NCBI RefSeq assembly: GCF_016918545.1
Contig: NZ_JAFFQC010000003.1
Location: 124,001-188,000, forward strand
Length of the DNA: 64,000 nucleotides
Source: Desulfobulbus alkaliphilus
GTDB taxonomy: Bacteria; Desulfobacterota; Desulfobulbia; Desulfobulbales; Desulfobulbaceae
Direction of reading: 5' to 3'
Under the pieces are notes generated by a model, which saw only the letters and a list, made by a program, of their open reading frames with translations, made no database searches and was not told where the DNA came from. Each line of letters starts with the position of its first letter. Within the stretch, counting starts at the first letter, position 1. Shown piece by piece: positions 58,337-64,000 of the stretch. The position numbers were made by a program, and so were the translations under genes.

Positions 58337-60065
58337 GACAAACACCACAGCGCCGACAGGAGAGCGGTTCGCAGGGTCGGGTGACGGCCCCGGCCAACGC
58401 CTTCTGATATTCCTCCCACAGATACCCGTCACGGAGACCATGATCGACCAGATCCCAACACATCCGCTCATCCCGGAGGCGTTGCCGGATCGCATACTGC
58501 CAAGCATCGAGCCGCCGGTGCCGCAGGGCTTGTTTAAATGAAAAACGGCCGGTGCCGATGTCCAGCAGGGCCGGAGCAATGCGCCGGTCCGCCCTGGAAA
58601 AGACCGCTTGCTGCAATGCCTGGTCAGGATAATCGAATTTGAGTCGCAAATTGGCCTTTGTGTTCAGCATACGACGAAGATAGCGGATTTTGGTCTTCAT
58701 CGCCATAACCGCGAAAGCCGTGTCTTCGGGTCCGGTCTCGGCGGTCATGCCGCCAAAAGAGCAATATTGGAACGGTGTGCAGGGCTTGGGGATAAAACAG
58801 TTGATAGAGAGAGTCAGCTCCGTCACCCTGCCCCTTGCTCTGCCCACGGGAAGAATCATGGTCTGCAGGCGGCCGACCAGTTGAATCAGTTCATCCAGGT
58901 CAGCTTCGGTTTCGGTGGGCAGACCGATCATCACATACAGCTTGAGATGCACGATACCGGCTTCGACCAGGCGAACAGCCGCTGTCAGCAGGGTTTCCTC
59001 GTCCAGCCCCTTATTAATCAGCCGACGCAACCGCTCCGAACAGCCGTCCGCGGCAATGGCCGCGCTTTTCAACCGGGATCCGGCGAGCAGAGACAAGGTT
59101 TGCGTCGTGATACGATCCGCCCGCAGCGAGGAAAAAGAAAGGGAGCAATCGCCCCGCTCCAGACAGGCGGCAATCCGATCGATCGTGTCAGTCTGGGCCA
59201 TTTCCATTCCCAGCAGACCGATGCGGTCCACAGCGGCTGGACGATCTTCCAGGCTCTGCATAATGGCCTCACTGGACCACATCCTGGGGGGACGATAAAT
59301 GAAACCGGCGGCGCAGAAACGGCAGCCCCGACCACATCCCCGGCCAAGCTCCACCATGAACATATCCAATTCGGCTTCAGGGGAATGGAGACTTGAGTGA
59401 GCGGCCCGCTGCTCCACCCCGGCGGTGTAGACCCGTCTGACTCGCTCCGGTATTCCGGGTGCGGCCTGGATGCTCTGCACGGATCCATTACCGGCATACG
59501 AAAAAGCATAAAAGATCGGAGCATAGCAACCCGGAAGTGATGTGACGACCTGTCTGAGCAATTCCTGCCGTGGGGTTGTATTCCAATTAAGTAAGGCTTC
59601 AATCAATGGTGACAGCACCGGTTCGGCCTCGCCCAGGACCATGAGATCGGCAAAGGCTGCCAATGGCTCCGGATTGATGAAAACCCCAACACCACCCAGA
59701 ACCACCAGCGGCGATCCAGGAGCAATGCATTTCGGCCTCGATTCGGCAAAAGGCTCGATTCCCCCTGCTGCCAGCATTGCGGCCAGACGGGGGTAATCAT
59801 GTTCAAAACTGATCGACCCGAAGACTAGAGGGAAATCGGTCATTGGCCTGGAGGATTCCAGCGAACGTAAAGAACGGCGCTGATCAGGGTAGACAAAACG
59901 TTCGCAAACAAGACCGTCCATCAGATTCAACAGAGAATAGACCAGCTGAAAACCGAGATTGGACACAGCAAGGGCGTAGGTGTTGGGATACAGCAACGCC
60001 ACAGGGACCCGGCCCTTCCATCTTTTCCGGACAGTGCCGGTCTCAGCGGCTAAAGAAGTGGACAA
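58317..60065 (-). CDS. B12-binding-type radical-SAM protein (TIGR03960-like)
   Basis: A 582-aa protein. The N-terminal ~190 residues are B12-binding-like ('VALLYPNTYALAVSNLGFQ', 'VFGSISFEHDYPRL', 'VVLGGVGVFINPEPLA'). The radical-SAM motif 'GCGRGCRFCAAGFIYRPP' lies near residue 245. The C-terminal part contains 'SINCFIPKPCTPFQ'. This fits the TIGR03960 family, whose reaction is not known. In many deltaproteobacteria-type genomes it lies near cell-division or ribosome-linked genes. Here it is 389 bp downstream of ftsZ and may share its transcript. The Cys-rich end 'CRRCGVCHADD' may bind metal. Confidence 0.85.
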   Translation of the reverse strand: MSTSLAAETGTVRKRWKGRVPVALLYPNTYALAVSNLGFQLVYSLLNLMDGLVCERFVYPDQRRSLRSLESSRPMTDFPLVFGSISFEHDYPRLAAMLAAGGIEPFAESRPKCIAPGSPLVVLGGVGVFINPEPLAAFADLMVLGEAEPVLSPLIEALLNWNTTPRQELLRQVVTSLPGCYAPIFYAFSYAGNGSVQSIQAAPGIPERVRRVYTAGVEQRAAHSSLHSPEAELDMFMVELGRGCGRGCRFCAAGFIYRPPRMWSSEAIMQSLEDRPAAVDRIGLLGMEMAQTDTIDRIAACLERGDCSLSFSSLRADRITTQTLSLLAGSRLKSAAIAADGCSERLRRLINKGLDEETLLTAAVRLVEAGIVHLKLYVMIGLPTETEADLDELIQLVGRLQTMILPVGRARGRVTELTLSINCFIPKPCTPFQYCSFGGMTAETGPEDTAFAVMAMKTKIRYLRRMLNTKANLRLKFDYPDQALQQAVFSRADRRIAPALLDIGTGRFSFKQALRHRRLDAWQYAIRQRLRDERMCWDLVDHGLRDGYLWEEYQKALAGAVTRPCEPLSCRRCGVCHADDPT

Positions 60066-60454
60066 CTAGGCAGACCAAAAAAGAGGGAACCAGAAGAGAT
60101 ACAATTGAAAAACTCGTCGCGCTCAGCCATGGAGAGAATCGAGGGATAAATGGCGACTCCATTGCCGCCGATTGTTGTCCGCCGAAAAAGAAGCAGGTGC
60201 AACCCCGGAAAATCGTTTACGTTCCACCTTGGCGGTGAAATGGGCACCCCCGACCATCTTGCAAAAGAGATCGGGGAGAGGAACGGAAGGAGGTGCCCCG
60301 GATGCACCTGGTGCACCCGTTTTTCCAGGTTGGCCCGGATGCCGCCGCCACCGACCGACAATCGAGCAGCGGTTGCAACCCGTGGTGTAACAAGCTCGTG
60401 AACGGGCCGCGGCTTTGATACCAAAGCCTTCGCGGGCCTCCACAAGGGCCCCAC
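60066..60454. other. Gap after ftsZ, nothing recognised
   Basis: A 389-bp gap between ftsZ and the radical-SAM gene. Several overlapping frames exist on both strands (longest ~134 codons), but none has a convincing start, composition or domain. Several GC-rich inverted repeats (for example GGTGCAC/GTGCACC) are present without a T-run. A structured RNA leader is possible but was not identified. Confidence 0.4.
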
Positions 60455-61669
60455 TCAGTTTGCTTTCTTGCGCAGATAGGCCGGTTCGTCGAATTCGCTG
60501 ACTTCGTGATCATCGAAAACCGGTCTGGGCATGCGTGGTAATCCTTTAGGCAGCAGATTTGGCTTGGCGACGCTCACTGGCGTATTTTCAGAAACGGTGA
60601 TATCTTCTTCGTCCAGGTGCCTGGAAACCCGCGAACGCTGTGATGTTGCCGTTTGTTGAGGGGTTTTACGGTTGCGCACCACTTCGAGTTGGGAAATCTC
60701 CGGCTCCTCGATACTGGCGATGCCGGTGGCGATCACTGTGACCCGCAGTTCCTCCCCGAGTGATTCGTCAAACAGGGCGCCAATAATGATATTGGCCTCA
60801 TCATGCGCTTTTTCCTGGATAAGGGCCGAAGCTTCCATGAATTCATTCATGGTCAGGGTCGCTTCGGCAGCGGAGATGTTAATCAGGATACCTCGGGCAC
60901 CATCAATGCCGACATCCTCGAGAAGCTGGTTATCGATAGCCCGCTTGGCCGCTTCCGTGGCCCGGTTTTCTCCCACCGCGGACCCCGATCCCATAATGGC
61001 CGGACCAACCTCCTTCATGACAGTTTTCAGATCAGCGAAATCAACGTTGATATGACCGGGCAGATTGATCAGATCGGTAATCCCCTTGACGGCATGGAGG
61101 AGAACATTATCCACCATTCGCATCATATCGACCAGGGTGGAATTTTTATTCATCAGGCTGAGGAGTCGATCATTGGGCACGGTGATGATGGTGTCGGCAT
61201 ATTCCTTGAGTTTTTCCCAACCTTCCTCGGCATTACGCATCCGCTGTTTCGCTTCGAAATAAAAGGGTTTGGTGACAACCGCCACCGTAAGAGCACCGGA
61301 CTCCTTACTCAGCTTGGCGATCACCGGCGCGGAGCCAGTCCCGGTTCCACCACCGAGACCCGCGGTGATAAACACCATATCCGCACCCTTGATCACATCC
61401 TTGAGATCTTCAGCACTCTCCAGAGCAGCTTCCCGGCCCGTCTCGGGATCAGCTCCGGCCCCCATGCCCTTGGTGATACCCGGCCCCAACTGCAGGCAGG
61501 TATCAGCCCGGGATTTTTCCAGGGCCTGCATATCCGTATTGGCGGAAATAAACTGCACCCCGGCCAAACGGTTCTCCACCATGGTATTGATGGCGTTTCC
61601 GCCGCCGCCACCAACTCCGATTACCTTGATAACTGCAACAGATTCTTCTTCGGCCATTCTAAACGGCAT
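60455..61669 (-). CDS. ftsZ: Cell division protein FtsZ
   Basis: A 404-aa tubulin homologue. It has the N-terminal '[19 protein letters not shown]' and the GTP-binding tubulin signature '[15 protein letters not shown]' near residue 100. The T7 synergy loop '[10 protein letters not shown]' lies near 210, and the C-terminal FtsA-binding tail '[11 protein letters not shown]' is present. It polymerises into the Z ring. ATG 61669 follows 'GGAGAG' closely; ATG 61681 and 61657 are alternatives. It lies 85 bp after ftsA. Confidence 0.97.
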   Translation of the reverse strand: MPFRMAEEESVAVIKVIGVGGGGGNAINTMVENRLAGVQFISANTDMQALEKSRADTCLQLGPGITKGMGAGADPETGREAALESAEDLKDVIKGADMVFITAGLGGGTGTGSAPVIAKLSKESGALTVAVVTKPFYFEAKQRMRNAEEGWEKLKEYADTIITVPNDRLLSLMNKNSTLVDMMRMVDNVLLHAVKGITDLINLPGHINVDFADLKTVMKEVGPAIMGSGSAVGENRATEAAKRAIDNQLLEDVGIDGARGILINISAAEATLTMNEFMEASALIQEKAHDEANIIIGALFDESLGEELRVTVIATGIASIEEPEISQLEVVRNRKTPQQTATSQRSRVSRHLDEEDITVSENTPVSVAKPNLLPKGLPRMPRPVFDDHEVSEFDEPAYLRKKAN

Positions 61670-61754
61670 AACACTCTCCACAAAAAGTTCCCCGTTGACA
61701 TTCTCTTCTCTTTACCATTGACTTCGGTAGCACTAAAGAAAAAAATCCAACTCC

Positions 61755-63023
61755 TCAAACGATACTTCTCAACCAGTCTTTCACTCTGCCAACTATCCCC
61801 ACACGCTCCTTTGGTGCATAGGATTTCATTTTACTGCCGTACATCACCAGGCCGACACCGGTGGTGCAACGCGGCGATTGGATATCTTCGATCCGCCCCC
61901 CGACCCCCGTCGGGTACCCAATGCGCACCGGCAGATCAAAGACCTGCTCAGCCATCTCAACAATATTTGCCAGCAGAGCAGTGCCGCCAGTGATAACAAT
62001 ACCGGCGTTGATTCGATTACGGTATCCGGAGACGCTGATGTTTTTATTGACCATCTGGAGGATTTCCTCTATCCGCGCTTCAAGGATCTCAACCATGACC
62101 CGCTGCGAAACCTTGCGGGGTTTGCGATCTCCGACCGTGGGCACCTCGATGATGTGGTTATCCTTGATCATCGACGACAAAGCACCGCCGTAGAGATATT
62201 TTAATTCCTCGGCTTCCTGCAGAGGAGTGCGCAACCCCACGGATAAATCACTGGTCAGGTTGTTGCCGCCCAGAGGCAATTCCCAAGTGTGCTTGATGGT
62301 CCCGTTGCAGAAAATTGCCAGATCAGTGGTGCCGCCGCCGATGTCGATCAAGGCCACACCGAGTTCCATTTCATCCTTGCCGAGCACGGTCAGGGAGGAA
62401 GCGACCGATTCAAGAACGATTTCCGCCACTCCAAGACCGGCACGGTTGCAACTGGTCACCACATTATGCAGGGCCGTGACATCAGCAGTGACTATATGCA
62501 CATTGGTGACCAAACGAACTCCGGTCATCCCCAGCGGGTTCTGGATACCGGTGTGGTCGTCGACCATGTATTCCTGGGGCAGGACATGGACGATCTGCTG
62601 GTTATCGGATATTTTGACGGTCTGGGCCGCCTGGATAACGGCTTCTATGTCCCGTTCCCTGATCTCCTGGTTGTTGATGGCGATGATACCAGGGGAATTG
62701 AATCCCTTGATATGGTTGCCGGCGATACCCACATACACGTTTTCGATATCGCAACCAGCCATGTCGGATGCTGTCTCCACGGCCTGCCGTATCGAACGGA
62801 CCGTGGATTCTATATTGACAACCACCCCTTTTTTCATGCCCGAGGAGGCAGCGGTACCGACCCCGATTATTTCGATCCGGTCATCAAAAACTTCGCCGAT
62901 CATGGCACAGACCTTGGTCGTGCCAATATCAAGGCCGGCGACAAGTTCCCCGGGTTCACGGGGTTCTCTTTCCTCAAATTCCTCGTCCGCCGACTTCCGC
63001 TCCGGTAACCAAGACCTTATCAT
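61755..63023 (-). CDS. ftsA: Cell division protein FtsA
   Basis: A 422-aa actin-like ATPase. It has 'LVAGLDIGTTKVCAMIGE' (phosphate 1), the inserted 1C domain, 'GVALIDIGGGTTDLAIF' (phosphate 2) and 'AGIVITGGTALLANIVEMA' (adenosine). The C-terminal amphipathic helix 'RVGIVGRVKDWLRSIV' tethers it to the membrane. It anchors FtsZ. The start ATG 63023 lies 50 bp inside ftsQ. The N-terminal extension of ~25 charged residues before the first strand is longer than in E. coli. Confidence 0.96.
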   Translation of the reverse strand: MIRSWLPERKSADEEFEEREPREPGELVAGLDIGTTKVCAMIGEVFDDRIEIIGVGTAASSGMKKGVVVNIESTVRSIRQAVETASDMAGCDIENVYVGIAGNHIKGFNSPGIIAINNQEIRERDIEAVIQAAQTVKISDNQQIVHVLPQEYMVDDHTGIQNPLGMTGVRLVTNVHIVTADVTALHNVVTSCNRAGLGVAEIVLESVASSLTVLGKDEMELGVALIDIGGGTTDLAIFCNGTIKHTWELPLGGNNLTSDLSVGLRTPLQEAEELKYLYGGALSSMIKDNHIIEVPTVGDRKPRKVSQRVMVEILEARIEEILQMVNKNISVSGYRNRINAGIVITGGTALLANIVEMAEQVFDLPVRIGYPTGVGGRIEDIQSPRCTTGVGLVMYGSKMKSYAPKERVGIVGRVKDWLRSIV

Positions 63024-63921
63024 CTGTATAATCCATTCGAATTTCTTTGACGGCATCAATCTGTTTCCTGGCATACAAATGCTCAAGAATTTTGACCAGC
63101 CGGTAGTATTTCGTCTGCAACCGATCCCAGCCCAAATAGACGGGAAAAGGCTGATCGACCAGGTACATAATCAATCCCTGCTCTGGATCGAGGTGCACCT
63201 CGGAAACCATCTGCACGGGAAGAACGGCATTGCCCCGGGCAGCCAGCAGCAATAGTCTGAAAGCCGAATCGGCCAGGCTGCCGTGGACCAGAGCGTCGGT
63301 TTCAATATCCTGATGCCTCAACACCCCGGTTATCACCGGATAATCCAACTCCTGTCCTTGCCCGACCCTGGCAAAGACCCGGCCCCCGCGGTTGAGATAA
63401 TGCAGTCGTTTTTCCTGCCCTTCTTCGATGTTCACCAGGGCAAAAGGCTTTTGTTCCGCCACTGTGATCGTGACAGTCGAAGGCCACTGACGCTTCACGG
63501 ACACATGCTCGATCCAGGGATGCGTGGCTATGCGGGTTTCGGCGGCGCGGACATCGAATTGAAAGAGACTGACCCCCTGGCGCAATTGAGCAAGGTCGAG
63601 AATTGTTCGCTCGGTGATCATCCCGACTCCGGTAATCCGGATCTCGGTCAAGCGAAAAACAGGAGACTTGATCAACCAGTGGCGCGACATCCAGGTCCCT
63701 GCCGCCAGCAGACAGACAACAGCAACCATCACCAGAGTGGCCACAACCAATCGTTTCCACTTCAAGGCGCGCTGGGCACCATTCACTACAGCCTGGGTCT
63801 GAAAACAGGTCGCGCTTCTTTTCCATGGTGATGCCGCCAGAACAGACTCGAACATTCTTCGCCATTTCGACCACCTGCGCTGCAGTCGAGGCGGCAGGTG
63901 ACGTGAACTGTACACAACCAT
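62974..63921 (-). CDS. ftsQ: Cell division protein FtsQ
   Basis: A 315-aa bitopic protein. A basic N-terminus is followed by one TM helix ('LVVATLVMVAVVCLLAAGTW', residues ~60-80). The POTRA domain ('FRLTEIRITGVGMITERTIL', then 'TRIATHPWIEHVSVKRQWPS' and 'VTITVAEQKPFALV') comes next, then the FtsQ beta domain. It bridges early and late division proteins in the periplasm. It is 20 bp after murB and overlaps ftsA. Confidence 0.93.
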   Translation of the reverse strand: MVVYSSRHLPPRLQRRWSKWRRMFESVLAASPWKRSATCFQTQAVVNGAQRALKWKRLVVATLVMVAVVCLLAAGTWMSRHWLIKSPVFRLTEIRITGVGMITERTILDLAQLRQGVSLFQFDVRAAETRIATHPWIEHVSVKRQWPSTVTITVAEQKPFALVNIEEGQEKRLHYLNRGGRVFARVGQGQELDYPVITGVLRHQDIETDALVHGSLADSAFRLLLLAARGNAVLPVQMVSEVHLDPEQGLIMYLVDQPFPVYLGWDRLQTKYYRLVKILEHLYARKQIDAVKEIRMDYTDDKVLVTGAEVGGRGI

Positions 63922-63941
63922 CAGACCACCCTATCACACCT

Positions 63942-64000
63942 CTAGAAAATATGCACCTCAGGTTCCAACAGAACACCCAGCCTCTGCTGAACTCTGCTGC
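63942..64000 (-). CDS. murB: 3' end of UDP-N-acetylenolpyruvoylglucosamine reductase
   Basis: The last ~18 codons on the minus strand read 'QQRLGVLLEPEVHIF' before TAG at 63942. The '(G)xxLEPEV' ending is characteristic of MurB, and murB commonly precedes ftsQ in the dcw cluster. The rest lies outside the window. MurB makes UDP-MurNAc for the cell wall. Confidence 0.8.
   Translation of the reverse strand, partial: SRVQQRLGVLLEPEVHIF

Noticed and set aside
60066-60454. Possible small gene or structured RNA after ftsZ
   Set aside because: Several overlapping frames but none convincing; inverted repeats do not match a known RNA class that I can recall.
1-64000. CRISPR arrays, rRNA or tRNA genes
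   Set aside because: No regularly spaced short repeats and no RNA gene signatures were seen on reading both strands.

Overview
The window is a stretch of a Gram-negative bacterial chromosome. The murB-ftsQ-ftsA-ftsZ division genes sit at the right end. The many radical-SAM proteins, nadA, and the pairing of the ftsZ region with a B12-binding-type radical-SAM protein suggest an anaerobe. A desulfobacterotal (Desulfobulbales-like) lineage is my best guess from gene order and protein style, but no marker here proves it. No rRNA, tRNA or CRISPR array was seen.

Three zones can be separated. (A) About 1-17 kb is a defence and mobile-gene island, almost all on the minus strand. It holds a five-gene operon: a DUF499 ATPase (BrxC/PglY type), a 207-aa accessory protein, a DUF1156 adenine methylase, a PLD+SNF2 helicase (DrmD-like) and an AAA ATPase cut by the window edge. 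Upstream lie a truncated DUF1524 HNH nuclease, unknown small genes, a Fic/XRE pair ('mobile mystery' proteins B and A), a broken VWA-domain gene and the 3' end of an ISAzo13-type transposase. (B) 17.0-26.2 kb is a compact minus-strand operon that I read as a RiPP (ribosomally made, modified peptide) cluster of unrecognised class. It contains a 50-aa precursor absent from standard gene calls, a radical-SAM/SPASM maturase with a fused C-terminal PqqD-like domain, two methyltransferases, a GAF protein, a separate PqqD-like protein, an HprK-like kinase, a three-gene ABC exporter and an M1-type zinc metallopeptidase. It is flanked by the IS remnant on one side. On the other side are two inverted-repeat elements and a small secreted protein.

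(C) From 28 kb to the right end the sequence is ordinary chromosome. It carries an SLC13-type transporter; a divergent GrpE/Hsp70/unknown/J-like chaperone set; a radical-SAM protein; a DUF3482 GTPase with a DUF2868 membrane protein; a response-regulator nucleotide cyclase; aroC; a sugar epimerase; dinB; a wrecked flavoprotein gene; a YgiQ-type radical-SAM protein; a HAD phosphatase; nadA; a probable diadenylate cyclase; a Bcr/CflA pump; fetAB; a sensor kinase; a second radical-SAM protein; ftsZ, ftsA, ftsQ; and the end of murB.

Nine copies of one intergenic repeat (about 215 bp when complete, with short imperfect terminal inverted repeats) sit in gaps between 28.1 and 55.1 kb. None was seen in zones A and B, which supports zones A and B being acquired DNA. 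The most promising undescribed system is the RiPP operon. The defence operon, the repeat family and the chaperone set come next.
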